Source: Mermis nigrescens (Eukaryota > Nematoda > Enoplea > Mermithida > Mermithidae). From it: a stretch of 64,000 nt of DNA. Shown piece after piece: positions 1 through 11,098 of this stretch. Position numbers and translations under genes: made by a program. Within the stretch, counting starts at the first letter, position 1. Each line of letters starts with the position of its first letter. Where the stretch lies: assembly GCA_036768485.1 (NCBI GenBank), contig JAVLUZ010000704.1, positions 186,001-250,000 on the forward strand, given 5' to 3'. The notes under the pieces were generated by a model. The model made no database searches and was not told the DNA's origin. It was given only the letters and a program-made list of their open reading frames with translations.

Positions 1-660
1 GGGAGGAGTGTTGATAAGCCGATCTCAGAGGGGTTTAAGAACTGAGATTTGTTGGGCCAAAATGATCTTAAAAGCCGGTGTAAGCTCGAAGATAGCATTA
101 AAATCTACGTTCTTACACAGTTTCTGGCTAATTTAAAGCATTTTTGAAGAAAATGTCAAGTTATCATACTTTTGCCTCATTTCTTCGATAAATTTCCCAT
201 TTTTCTATTCTGGAGTGCTAGACCATCCAATTCCCGGACATATCTGCTTGCGATTAGATATGTGCATATGTATATCTACACTTGAAAGTTTGGGGGAAGG
301 TGGGTCAAAAGAAACCCGAAGAAGCGGATAATTCTTTGAGGAAACAGAGGTAAAATATAAGCTAAACACGAATAAAAATCCAAAGTTTAACATTAGCACA
401 ATTTTCACGCCACTTTCCCAGAATGAAAAAATGGAAAATTTTCTCGGGAAAGATGGGCAAAATGAAGGCCAAAAACGGATAAAAATTAAAAATTTTCTTC
501 AAAAGTGCTTCGACCAGAAACGTTGTAATTACCCAGTTTTAACGCTATTCTAGCGCTTTTACTGTTTTCTGAGGCCATTTTGACCCGGAAAAGCTCAATT
601 TTTGCCCCTCCCCCATACCCCTCCAGATCGACCATGCTTTACATCTATGGTGACCACCAC
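1..660. repeat. Family E dispersed repeat, two facing copies
   Basis: Bases 40-240 (plus) and about 415-655 (minus) are inverted copies of a roughly 260-bp repeat. It reads as an A/T-rich core around TTCTGGCCAATTTCAAGCAC followed by a segment near GCATCATTTTCCC, and usually ends near ACCATGCTCTACATCTATGG. Related copies lie near 4.6, 9.3, 12.1, 23.4, 33.1, 47.1, 49.1 and 54.3 kb. The ORFs here read through repeat DNA and are not credible genes. Confidence 0.6.
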
Positions 661-819
661 CTAAGCCTACCGATCATGCTTTCTGGTCACAAAAAAGGAG
701 AATTTTTGATACAAATTTTAATGATAATAGATCAATACTCGCTGTTTTCTATTTCACGATTATTATCAGATAAAATCAATACTGTTCTTGCTGTGTACGA
801 ATTTGTTTCTTACTTTTTT

Positions 820-1112
820 AAAAGATGTACTTTAGGTCCGCGCTCCGCACTCTTTGATTACAACGCAAAAAATGACGAGCAAGTGCGGAGCAAAAGTATA
901 TAAGAATTTTCCCTTATGTACTTTTGCTTCGCACTTCTTTACACCTTTGATACGTTTGAGACGGTGCGCGCAGTGCGAGTACATAAGCGAAATTCACTGT
1001 GTACTCGCATTCTGCGGACTGCATCGAAGTTGCCCGGAGAGCGGAGCAAAAATACGTAGTAAGTAATTTACACTGTGTACTTGTTGTCCGCCCTCCGCCC
1101 TACTTTTAGCTT
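820..1112. repeat. GC-rich segment with near-perfect hairpin
   Basis: Bases 881-936 fold into a hairpin of about 24 bp with two mismatches, both arms ending AAGTGCG...CGCACTT around a short AATTTTCC loop. Variants of GCGGAGCAAAA and GTGTACTCGC recur on both sides. No protein homology was seen. It probably belongs to a repeat family interrupted at 1121 by the next element. Confidence 0.5.
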
Positions 1113-1120
1113 TTGACAAC

Positions 1121-2005
1121 TAGTGTTGTAAAAGATAAAGGATTTTTCGCAAGATAAAAGATAAAGATAAAGTTGAAATTTTAAAATCTAGAGGATAAAG
1201 ATAAAGATAAAGATAAAAAATTAAGAAAGATAAAGATAAAGATAATTTGTAAGATAAAGTAACCAAAAAGATAAAGATAAAGATAAAGTGTTCATATGTA
1301 TATGTGGTCGTCTGGACCCAGGACAATGATGTTTGTGAAGTGCACTAAACGAGAGTGGGTGATGTAAAGCAGCCAACTGAATGCCCTGATTTTCACACCT
1401 GAGATCAAAGAGGTGATAGGCATTAAGCACACATAAATGTAGGTTTGGGGGTTTACCCGCAGTATCTGACTGACCCACGTACTACTATTACTGGCAGACC
1501 ACTTCTTTCTTTTCACAAGCATCAAAACTCTGCTCTGTGCGCCTGTACAAAGTATAGATAGTCGCAACAGTTATTGATTTTTTCAAACTTCCCTATGTTT
1601 CCTAGGCTCGGACTTAGATTAACTTGGGTGCTAGTAGTAGTACTCCCGCCTAGATCGGAATCACTCCCGCTTACTTAGGTTGATATACAGGCATTAGTTT
1701 GGGCCGCATGCCATAGGGTTTGAACAATCGTTTTCTTTTCTTGTATTACAATAAAACTTGAATGCGTCTAAATGTATTTCACGTCAAACCTGCATTTTGG
1801 ATTACATGCTAACTTATGTACATACTTTATCTTTTTTGCAAGATAAACTCCTATCAAAAAATAGAGATAAAGATAAAGATAGCCTGTGATTTTTCCAAAA
1901 GATAAAGATAAAGATAAAGATAAAAAATCGTCAAGATAAAGATAAAGACATCTTTATCTTTATCTTGCTAAAAAGATAAAGATAAAGATATCTTTTACAA
2001 CACTA
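1121..2005. mobile_element. hAT-type non-autonomous transposon with GATAAA arrays
   Basis: The ends are a 17-bp perfect terminal inverted repeat, TAGTGTTGTAAAAGATA. They are flanked by a perfect 8-bp target duplication TTGACAAC at 1113-1120 and 2006-2013. That geometry is characteristic of hAT elements. Both subterminal regions (1130-1290 and 1830-1995) are arrays of the 6-mer GATAAA, partly inverted. The central 540 bp has no recognisable transposase, so this is a MITE-like, trans-mobilised element. Confidence 0.85.
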
Positions 2006-2038
2006 TTGACAACGGAGTATGAGTACATAGTGGATTTT

Positions 2039-2554
2039 GTAGCAGGAGTGCTACTACACGGCTAGAAATGCCTACTTTGAAGTTTAACCCGTGACGTTGA
2101 TGTTTCATTGTTTCTCAATATTCTTCAATACTTTGCGCAGTTGTGAGCAAGAGCCCGAGTAGTCGATTAGTACTACACACGCGAATCAGAGCGGAAGATC
2201 CGGGAAACCGGTGCGGGTAAAATTTTGCTCACGTAACGGTGGGAGGCGGCGCCCCCGTTACATATTGGAGGTCCCAGAGTTCGTTCTCTGGAGTTGTCTG
2301 CGCTTGCGCTTTCTCCTAGAGGGGGAGGAGTGTAGCAGGAGTGCTACTACACGGCTAGAAATGCCTACTTTGAAGTTTAACCCGTGACGTTGATGTTTCA
2401 TTGTTTCTCAATATTCTCCAATACTTTGCGCAGTTGTGAGCAAGAGCCCGAGTAGTCGATTAGTACTACACACGCGAATCAGAGCGGAAGATCCGGGAAA
2501 CCGGTGCGGGTAAAATTTTGCTCACGTAACGGTGGGAGGCGGCGCCCCTGTTAC
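2039..2554 (+). repeat. 293-bp tandem duplication with 5S rRNA-like core
   Basis: Unit 1 (2039-2331) is repeated almost identically as truncated unit 2 (2332-2554). Each contains a stretch (about 2140-2220 and 2433-2513) resembling the 3' two-thirds of 5S rRNA, with GTCGATTAGTACT and CCGGGAAACCGGTGC in the expected order and spacing. Each then has a GC-rich hairpin (GTAACGG...CCGTTAC in unit 1). The 5' third of 5S is not recognisable, so a 5S-derived SINE or degenerate tandem 5S is likelier than a working gene. Confidence 0.35.
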
Positions 2555-2720
2555 AATTTTCCTTATGTACTCGGGCTCAATTGTCTCGCGTTAAAAGATG
2601 AAATACAAGTTTGCATGCGCGGCACAGGCGACATGTGCACCGTGGACTGAAAATTTTGAAATGCGGAGTTCGTGCTGTAAAAACGAACAATTTTAAAAAA
2701 TGGCGGCCGCGTACACGGAC

Positions 2721-2914
2721 ACGCGAATTCTATCCGCATGTTGCTTGATCTGCTGGAAGACGAGAATAAATTATGCCGTAAGAAATTTTTTGAAAAACCC
2801 TTACTTAGTTACAGTGATGTCTAAATGACCTATAGTAAGTAGGGAACCTAGAGTTACTGTAGCCTCAGGAAAAGATTTGCTGGAAAAGCTCTCGGACAAA
2901 TGGAACAGAATATA
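2721..2914 (+). mobile_element. tRNA-bearing MITE (family A), right-end fragment
   Basis: Matches the right third of the element at 19810-20360: the GCTGGAAGACGAGAATAAAT block, the TTACTGTAGCCTC block and the terminal AAAAGCTCTCGGACAAATGG followed by ACAGAATATA. The left end and tRNA-like module are absent. Confidence 0.8.
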
Positions 2915-3184
2915 ACGTTTGATCGATCTGCAAGGTAGGTACAAAAGCTAGTGCCTTTTGAGCCTTTCGAAATAAAACAGTCGATTGCAGCGTATGCATA
3001 GTGTACTTGTGCACCAATACTATAACTGTAACTGCAGCATCGAAATGTTTTTACACCTGTTCCCTTTTCACTCTCTTGCACGGATTTATTGAGCATCTCG
3101 ATAGCTCGCGCCTTTGATACCTACTAAATATAGAACAGTCATCTTCCAACAGAGGGTTTGGGAGCGTGGGCAGCGCCTGAAGTG

Positions 3185-4185
3185 GAGGGGTAGTACTCGA
3201 CCATACCTGTACAGAATGAAAATTCTATGGAGTCGGCCAAGAAAAATTTTGAAAAACATTATTTTGGGCCAGAAAAAGGATGCGTACACGTTAAAAACAC
3301 TGTTCTTTGTCAAGAGCAGTCTAAACTCTATTTTTGACATTTTGGACAATGCTCTTTTATTTCTAGAATATAAAAACGGTAAAAGATTACGAAAAAATTT
3401 TAAAAAATGAGTAAATTAACAAACATTAATTAAAAAAATAAGTAAATGGCGAAGGGCTGGAAATGCGACACTTTTGAGCCAAAAGTCAGATAAAACGATT
3501 TAAAAAGCTCATTTTCTACGATTTTTTTCTAAAACTTGACAATTCTATGGTTCACAACCACACCTGGGCGTGGGGGTTTAGAGGGTATGCACTCCCCCCG
3601 AGAAACCAAAGTACCCTCCCCAGAAATCAAAATACCCCCCCAGAATTCAATTTTTAAAATTTTTTTCGTTTGTTTTGCAATTTTTTGATGCCAATAGATA
3701 GTGCTCAATGAGAAACGTCGAAAAATGGTGTTCTTTCGCCATACCACCACTTTTAAGGCCATTTTTTGGCCTTTGAAAAATCTTGCACCCCCCCCCCCCA
3801 CCCCCACCCCCTCCCAGAATTTTCTTGCTGCCCACGTATGGTCACAACCATTTTGTGAGGGATCAAACCCATACATGTACGGCATGGGAATTGAGGGAGT
3901 CAGGCCCAAAAAATTTAACGTCTTTTTTCGGCCAAAAAACGACGGATACACGTCAAAAAACCGTTTCTGACGTTTCGGACAACGCTCGTTTTTCCTAAAG
4001 CATAAGGACGAGAAATTCTAAAAAATTTGAAAACAATTGATTAAATTGAACAAAACATAGTTAAAAATGTATATCGCGGAGCGCCGAATATTATAGACTT
4101 TGAGATAAATTTAAGATGAAAACACTAAAAAAGACACATTTCTTCACAATTTTTACTAAAAATCGACAATTCTCGGGGGCGCAGC
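3185..4185. repeat. Family F / C / F repeat cluster
   Basis: Two family F copies (about 3185-3545 and 3860-4185) flank a minus-strand family C copy (3547-3845). Family F reads as a TACACGTCAAAAA block, a GCTCGTTTTTTCTAGAATAT block, then a segment near GCGCCGAA. Family C has G/C homopolymer tracts and the conserved core CATTTTTCGACGTTTCTCAT. Several G- and C-runs of seven or more make the ORFs here spurious. Confidence 0.65.
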
Positions 4186-4189
4186 CGTT

Positions 4190-4580
4190 TAGCTGTGAAT
4201 CAGGAGCTAATCTGAGGTCAACCCTCCCCCTAGAGAACACACATAGTCGAAACAATGCATAAAGGCATCACCCGAGTTCTAAAAGGTCCAAGTGGTGCAA
4301 ATAGAAAAAAAACAAAAAAATATGACAGAAAGATGAATTCTGCAGGGCCATCGGATTATTGGAAATCTAAACCCCTGCGTTCAACATCTTATCAAAACCA
4401 CCCATCCTCCAAAGAACACATATTGCTCTAACATCTCCAAAGTCAAGAAAGGGCCAAAAGTTGATGGCAGGGGTACACAAATTTCTCTTACCGACGTTTC
4501 TCCATTGAGCTCTATCTAATGTCATCAGAAAACACCGCAAAAGCTAAAAAATTCTTGAAAATTTAATTTTGGGGTTCAGA
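4190..4580. other. No gene recognised
   Basis: AT-rich sequence between repeat copies, with no exon, RNA or element boundary that I can support. Confidence 0.5.
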
Positions 4581-4860
4581 CCATAGATGCAGAGCATGCT
4601 AAACGTGGGAGGTCAGCCAGTCTGGGGTAGTTAAAAACGGAACTTTTTTGGGCTAAAATGAAGTCAAAAAGTTGTAAGCGCTAAAATAGCGTTAAAATTA
4701 CATTATTATACAGCTTCTGGTCAATTAAAAGCACTTTTAAATAAAATTTTCAATTTTCAACCATTTTTGTTCTGAATTTTGCATCATTTTTGCCAGAAAA
4801 TTTTCCATTTTGCTGGTCTGGGAACCCTCTACGTGCATGTCTGTTCTAAGTCTGGTCCAG
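4580..4860 (+). repeat. Family E copy
   Basis: Same order of blocks as at 23346-23612 and 33095-33320: CAGCCAGTCTGG, AAATAGCGTTAAAAT, CAGCTTCTGGTCAATT, TTTTCCATTTT and a final TACGTGCATGTCTG. Confidence 0.65.
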
Positions 4861-6600
4861 ACTTTCTCTCCTGTCTTGTGAACCTCCAAAATTACGTTTG
4901 ATCAGGGCAAACTTGAACTTGAAAGAAAACTGTCGTCCTTTTCATTTTTCCATTTTCGCGTTGCAAATCGTTCCAAAATCTCGAGATTACTCTTGGCTAG
5001 AGCCTAAATATTTTTCCTCAACTTGGACAATTTTTATGAACCGCTGATGATGTGGGAATGTCAAATAATGAAGCTTTTCATAAAACATTAATTTTTTAGC
5101 TTCGCTTTAACAAATTCTCGGAAGTACATGTACTTACAGAATATGCGACCTACATATACTCGTATGAGACACGAAAAATAAATATTATACGATTAGCTTG
5201 AGCAGTATTATTCCATCAGGATATAGTCTGTTTGTAAAGCGAGAAAAATTGTATTCGTATTTGCGCTGTTTGTGCAGCTCTATCCTGCATTGCGCGTAGT
5301 ACGTTCTTTCTGTTTTTTGCGGAAAATTATGGAGGCTTACATTTATCAACTTGTTCTACAACTATTACATAACAGATAGGATAAATACTTAGTACATATG
5401 ACAATTTGCGGTAGAGAAAAATGAATTACATATCTCGGTCAGGAACAGGGGCGTAAGGGGCACAGGGGGAACTATTTCCCCTAAATTTCGGGTAAACATA
5501 TGAGTTCATTTTTCAGAAATCCCCTAAAGTAAATACTTGAAACTTTTTAGGAATAGATTTTGACATACTTTCTGAGCTAATAAAGCACGAAAATTATGGG
5601 TGCTTTACGCTTACAACATATTTACTTGAATAAATTAGGTAACTATAATTATCTAAGCTCATTACCAATTGGAGCTTGGGCGCGGCGAGCGCAGTGGGAA
5701 TGATGAGCTAGTTCTAAACTGTCAGACATGCGGTTTTGAATAAATTCCAAGCAACTACAAAATTCGGAAGTGTTCTAGCAGTACTCACGTATAACATAGT
5801 CAATAAGTCATTTAGATGGCCTTCCTCGTGTTATTACTGTTACTTTACTTTTTCATAAAGCTAGTCGCTTGTAGTCTAATTCATATTGGATTGAATTCAA
5901 GCTTACGCGCAATAGACTACAATTTTTTAGGTTGCTTAGCTAGCCTCAGCTAGATGAAATAATGAGAGAAAAACTACTCAGTAAATGAACAAATAGGTTA
6001 AGATTAGGAAGATTAATTTCTAAGATCAATGATAAAAGATGAAGGTAGTAATAGTGCTAAATATTATTTTAAAAGAACGATATTAATATCGTTGGCGATA
6101 ATTTTTAAGGTCGTCGTTTTCGTTAACGGAACGTTATTTATTCTAAAAAAATGTCAATAAAAAACGAAAAGGATATTTTCTTCGCTAACCATAAGAACGC
6201 TAGGACGAAACCAAGATAATTAAACTTTATCTTGTAAAACTCGTTGAGTGAGATCTACAGTCCGTTACATTCAGAACTTATATTGAAAAATTTTGAATTG
6301 ACTACAAAATTGTTTTGAAGTAATGCCGTAAATTTGATATTCTACAGTAGATCGAGTTATACGGTAACATTGTTAAGTCGCATGCATCCAACATGTTAAA
6401 CAACTTCGTAGCCCGATCCTTTCGTATGTGTACAGAAGAAACACGCAAAAGTAAATGAAACAGAGTGTCGTGTAGAGTTTGACATGCTCTATTCCATATA
6501 GAATTCGAATTTTCTGAGCAAAATTTTCTTTCTCTATCAGGCTGTGAAAAAGGTATTTTTTTGTTTGCAGCTTGAGGCACAATTGTGGGATTTTAGGGTC
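4860..6600. other. No gene recognised
   Basis: Low-complexity AT-rich DNA. A minus-strand open frame (6302-6580, 92 codons) shows no homology, no splice context and no coding composition. I see nothing else supportable here. Confidence 0.45.
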
Positions 6601-6607
6601 CTATGCA

Positions 6608-6882
6608 TACGTGGGCAGCAAGAAAATTCTGGGGGGGGGGGGTGCAAGATTTTTTGAAGGTCGAAAAATGGCCTTAAAAATGGTGGTATGGCGATAAAAA
6701 CACCATTTTTCGACGTTTCTCATCAAGCACTATCCATTGGCATCAAAAAATTGCGAAAAAAACGAAAAAAATTTTAAAAAATTGAATTCTGGGGTGGGTA
6801 TTTTGATTTCTGGGGGGGGTAGTTTTTGGTTTCTGGGGGGTGCATACCCCCCCAAACCCCCCACGCCCAGGTGTGGTCCTAT
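6608..6882 (+). repeat. Family C G-tract repeat, full copy
   Basis: Reads from CGTGGGCAGCAAGAAAATTC through a run of ten G, the TGGTGGTATGGCGA block, the CATCAAAAAATTGCGAAAAA block and several G-runs to CCCACGCCCAGGTGTGG. It is the clearest consensus-like copy of about nine in the window. Confidence 0.75.
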
Positions 6883-6884
6883 GC

Positions 6885-7960
6885 GTTTTTTATTTCTGGA
6901 GTTCAGCCAGACCTCCGTAATCGTGTATAAGCAGAAGCATATTTGCAGTATGTACTTACATACGTAGAGATTGGTCGCGTGGTGTGGGCAATAATGAGCC
7001 TTCTTTCTCACAGCCTGAATATCTACCGTAATGATCTACTCATACAAAAATCAACTAAGTTAAAAAGTAGAATAATTTTCAAAAATGGAATTCTCCGCCC
7101 CGGGCGGACATGCGATGGTACTAAATTTTGAAGGAACAGAGACAAATATCAAGCCATTTTTCGTAAGGACGAAGTTAGCAGACTTGAAAATTTAAATGAA
7201 AATAGTAAAAAAAATCGAGTTGGGCGTCCCTCCTCCCCCAAAACCAGAAAATTTTTGACCCCTCCGACTTTTGGAAAAAACAGGTAATTTTTGGTCATTT
7301 TCGGATAAATATCGAGGTCGTTTACCCCACTCCTCTAAAAATGGCCGGGGACCATAGTGGGGCCTATCGTATAGTGGCTGTAATCGGACGAAATTTGAGT
7401 TGTGTAAAGATAATATCGCAGTGCTAAGACCTTGAGACTCTAAGCCATTCACTGTGTGAAACTAAGAGTTTAATTACCAGAAAAAAAGCCCATCACTAAT
7501 GCGAATTCAAATAATCGAAATAGACACAAAGACAAATATCAACGTGGCGTAAAAGTAAATAGAAAGAAAAGAAGCTTGTTACATTTTATGATAGGTTTTA
7601 TAAATGCTTGATTTGCCTTAAGTTACAATGAGATGTGTCTAAAATGTGTATGTGTGTGTTGAATGGGTTTAAAGGTATAGGCATTGGTGCACGCTAAAAG
7701 TTCCTATGTATGTCTCCGAAGTGTTAGAGAGACTTAAATCTGAAGGGTTCTATGCAATTGATGTTCATTTTGCGATAAGACTTTTACTTTGCACAGATGG
7801 CTCGGAAAGTTAGATAGCGTCGGTTGTTTTGCAACAACATTTTACTGTATGTCATAACATGTTTTTCAATTTTTTCATACTGTAGATTATACTGTAAGTC
7901 TTTCCTTACTGTAAGTGTTTACTGTAGTTAAGACTAATGACTGAATATCATGTTAAAATA
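6885..7960. other. No gene; minor repeat near 7200-7340
   Basis: Bases 7210-7340 resemble 61790-61960 on the opposite strand: C-rich ends around a TTTTTGGAAAAAACAGG / TTGGTCATTTTCGG core. The remainder is AT-rich with scattered TACTGTAAG motifs and no coding signal. Confidence 0.4.
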
Positions 7961-8190
7961 GGTGAGCAGCACCAAAAAAAATTTTTTTTCTGGCGGGAGG
8001 TGCTGGATTTTTCAAAGTTCAAGGAATGGTCTTAAAAATGGTGGTATGGCGAACAAAACATAATTTTTTAAGGTTTCTCATAGGGCACTATCAATTGACA
8101 TCAAAAAATTGCGAAAAAAAGCAAAAAATTTCAAACATTGAATTCTGTGGGGGGTTATTTTGGCTTCTGGGGAGGGGGTGGTATTCGGCC
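7961..8190 (+). repeat. Family C repeat, truncated copy
   Basis: Begins GGTGAGCAGCACCAAAA and carries the ATGGTGGTATGGCGAACAAA and CATCAAAAAATTGCG blocks, but lacks the usual CCCACGCCC end. Confidence 0.65.
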
Positions 8191-8314
8191 TTTCTATCCT
8201 ATTCCGCTAGTGATAATACGAAGTTGGACTTGACACCCAAGAACACTTGAGAATTAGGTAATTAACGGGTAAGAAATAACAAAAACAATAATATCCTTAA
8301 CAGATGTTGTTGCT

Positions 8315-8688
8315 TCAAGGTAAAAATTGCCGATCGATGGCTTTTGACAAGAAATTCGGAACCAAATCGATATCGCATTCGGCGTTTTTCACCCGCCACT
8401 TGTGAACGTCGCGCCAGACTTTCTTCGGTCGATCTTTTTTTAGCAAAAAATCACACAAACCGCAAATTCCGCAATTTTCCACATACCTTGGCTCGCATTC
8501 GAATAAATCCGACGTTTCGTGATCTGTCCTCCAAATGGAAATATTGCAAATACGCTGTGAGATTATTGTCCAAATGGCGCAGATAATCGGCCAAGTGCTT
8601 TGGCGAGCGAAATTCGTCGGCTGCGATTTTTTAAAATTTTTTAAATTCGAAGGCAGAGAAGCACTGGATATATATTTGCGGCTTAGCA
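8315..8688 (-). pseudogene. Fucosyltransferase pseudogene exon 3
   Basis: Strong acceptor ATCATTTCAG, then VLSRKYISSASLPSN in frame. The donor-binding segment ADEFRSPKHLADYLRHLDNN is shifted by -1 after A-runs at about 8625-8650. The frame recovers before CGLCDFLLKKDRPKK and runs to TGA at 8317-8315. Although shifted internally, the outer frame stays open for 124 codons, which hides the lesion from ORF finding. Confidence 0.85.
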
Positions 8689-8804
8689 CTGAAATGATCG
8701 CAAATATAGTAAATTTTTTTTTGGGGGAGGCTTGAGAAAGACGGTGAATCCGATTCTTTTCTACGTTGCTATTTTGAAATCAATGGATACGCATCACACG
8801 TCGT

Positions 8805-9285
8805 AGGTACAGCATGGAATTTTGGGGGAGGGGTCAACCTCAAAACAATTTTTAAAAGATGTGGAAACATTTTTTTCGAAAAATCTAAAAAAAATCGGGT
8901 AAAGATAGTAGAAAATTAGTGTAGGGCGCCAAGCGACGATAATTGACACTTTTGAGAGCCCAAAGTTAACTAAAAACACAAGAACACTTTTATATGATTT
9001 TTCGGATGATCGACAATGTTGGTTGGGGTTCGCATCCATACTCGGGCGTGGGGGTTGTGGGGGGTATGCACCCCCCGAGAAACCAAAATACCCCCCAGAA
9101 TTCAATTTTTAAAATTTTGTATCGTTTTTTCGCAATTTTTGATTCCAATGGATAGTGCTCGATGAGAAACGCCAAAAAATGGCGTTTTTTCGCCATACCA
9201 CCATTTTTAAGGCAATTTTTTGACCTTTGAAAAATCTTGTACCCCCAGAATTCTCTTGCTGCCCACGTATGGTCGCAACGCCATA
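8805..9285 (-). repeat. Family F plus family C copies in intron 2
   Basis: Family F (about 8805-9023) contains a degenerate GGCGCCAAGCGACG hairpin motif. Family C (9024-9285) has GGGCGTGGGGGT and GCTGCCCACGTATGGTC ends. Both lie in fucosyltransferase intron 2. Confidence 0.65.
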
Positions 9286-9299
9286 CGCAACCAGACATT

Positions 9300-9777
9300 A
9301 TAGTGAAGGGATGGCTGTTTAGACCCGAAATTCACGTTAAGGGAGGGAGTTTGGAGTCTAGACCTCGGAATGGAAAAATGATATATTTTTTGCGAAAATG
9401 AGCCAAATGAGGGCCAAAAACTCGAAAATTTTCTACAAAAGGTGCTTGAAATTGACGAAACTGTGCAACAATGTAGTTTTAAGGATATTTTATCACTACT
9501 AATTTTTGAGGTCATTTGGCTCAAAAACGCTGCATTTTCGATTCCCCCTGATCAGCCATTATTGCGCATCTCCCTCGAGAATTGAAAAATGAAAATTTTT
9601 TAGGCGAAAATGAGACAGGATAAAAATCAGAAATGGATGGAAATTGCCATTTTTCCTGAAATGTGGCCGAAATTGATCAGAAGGTGTAGAAGTAACACCG
9701 CTATTTGACTATTAAACTTAATTTTAAAGGTCATTTTGACCCCAGAAAACCCGAATTTTTGACCCGCACCCCAGACT
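9300..9777 (-). repeat. Family E copies in intron 2
   Basis: Two tandem partial minus-strand copies (about 9300-9560 and 9570-9777), each with the ATGAGGGCCAAAAA, TGCTTGAAATTGACC and TTTTGAGGTCATTTTG blocks. Confidence 0.55.
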
Positions 9778-9948
9778 GACTTGTTTGCGGATAATTCCCC
9801 CCACAATTCGCCCCTTCCCCCTTCTCAACTCGCCCACACACAACTTGTGCGGGGCCGAGTTGTGTGGGGGCGATTTGTGGGGGGGGCGAATTGCGTGTGA
9901 GCAGAAATGAGGAGAGGGTGAGTTATCCGTGTCTAGACTGGCTGACCA
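9778..9948. mobile_element. Small palindromic MITE with C/G tracts
   Basis: Left GCGGATAATTCCCCCCACAA and right GGTGAGTTATCCG are imperfect inverted repeats. Internal CAACTCGCCCACACACAACT pairs with GAGTTGTGTGGGGGCGA. It interrupts a family E copy. Confidence 0.5.
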
Positions 9949-9963
9949 TCGGGTGGTTATTAC

Positions 9964-10210
9964 ACATGGGCGTGGGGGGGGAAATAAGTTGAAAGTTGAA
10001 ATAACCCCCAGAAATCAAAATACCCCCAGAATTCGAATTTTGAAAATGTTTTTTTGCTTTTTAGCGATTTTTTGATGCCATTGGATAGTGCTCGATGAGA
10101 AACGTTGAAAAATGGTGTTTTTTCGCCATACAACCACTTTTAAGACCATTTTTTTACGTTTGAAATTTTTTTCACCCCCCCCAGAATTTCGGTGCTGCCC
10201 ACCTATGGTG
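9964..10210 (-). repeat. Family C copy in intron 2
   Basis: GGGCGTGGGGGGG start, the inverted TTTTTTGATGCCATTGGATA block, and the GTGCTGCCCACCTATGG end. Confidence 0.65.
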
Positions 10211-10283
10211 GTAATGCTACACATCTATGGTTCAGACTTTCACGCTAATGTGTACATACGTATGACTGATAAGCCTTTTTTAC

Positions 10284-10627
10284 CAATTGGAACAACGTTG
10301 TATCTGATCCACGAGAACAACTTTTCCGTCGTATCCTTGCATAGACTATTTTCGAATGCCAGATAAAACTTGTAATTGTCTTCAGGGTTTGGCTACAATT
10401 AGTACATTTCAGGTTGCCGCAACGACCGTAAATGTCGATTGGAATGTGCTTGATCAGCTCGTTAACGTACATGTCTCTTTTACTCGAAGCATTGCAATTG
10501 CTGACTATCCAGGCGACGAGTTTTTTCTGTCTGTTCACCAAATTAGCGGTTTCGGAATAAAAATTTGACTGTTTTGGACTTTTTAGGAAATATACTTCCA
10601 TAGGGCAAATAGAAATCCGAGTCCCGC
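10284..10627 (-). pseudogene. Fucosyltransferase pseudogene exon 2
   Basis: The acceptor CTTTCACGCAG opens with G that completes Arg, giving RRDSDFYLPYGSIF. The frame then shifts by +1: QKKLVAWIVSNC through IDIYGRCGNLKC lies one base out, and it returns to the original frame at NYKFYLAFENSLCKDTTEKL. In the original frame the middle hits a stop after FLFRNR. The exon ends VVPI plus G at donor GTAAAA (10283), phase 1, matching exon 3. Confidence 0.85.
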
Positions 10628-10639
10628 CTGCGTGAAAGC

Positions 10640-11090
10640 ACAACGAATATAAATAACGGATTTTATTTTTATTTTCAACGAAATCGAATTTCAGCCATTT
10701 TTTTAATTTATTTTGTTGATACTTTTTTTATCCTTTTTATTGTCTAAAAAAATAAGTTTTGCTTCTGAACGAATAATTATTTTTGTTATCACAGATTCAA
10801 AATGACTGCTTCCTTCATGTATTCGTGCTAGGAGGGTTTGAAAAAATCGATAAACCCCAGAATTGAATTTTCGGTGCTATTTTGATAATATTGCCCCGTC
10901 TGACTTATAGAATTTAGGGACCTTTTCTAGAATATCCCCCACCGTTTTTCCCAATGACTACTAACTTTTTAAAAATTTCATTATTAGCTATAGTGTACAC
11001 ACTTATTTACAAGTTGATTTTAAACTTTAAATGTAAGTTTAAACTATTAACGCCAATAAATCATTCATCTGTCAAACGTCTGTATGTATG
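10640..11090. other. Intron 1 sequence, no gene recognised
   Basis: AT-rich DNA with a decayed family C-like scrap near 10850-10900 (CCCCAGAATTGAATTTTCGG). Nothing else is supportable. Confidence 0.4.
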
Positions 11091-11098
11091 ATTAAACG

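Noticed and set aside
3529..3951. A 140-codon minus-strand ORF
   Set aside because: It spans family C and its G/C homopolymers. Similar ORFs appear in other copies of the repeat and none is conserved beyond it.
8482..8534. A GTATGT intron in fucosyltransferase exon 3 that would avoid a frameshift
   Set aside because: The only acceptor (AAAAAAAG) gives the wrong phase and would remove the conserved CGLCDFLL motif.
10525..10580. A 49-nt intron in fucosyltransferase exon 2
   Set aside because: It would need GTCCAA and GTGAACAG sites, both poor, and would not fix the second frameshift.
10245..10643. An intact 132-codon fucosyltransferase ORF
   Set aside because: Only its middle is homologous. 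Its ends are out of frame with the RDSDFYLPYG and YKFYLAFENS motifs read from the same DNA.
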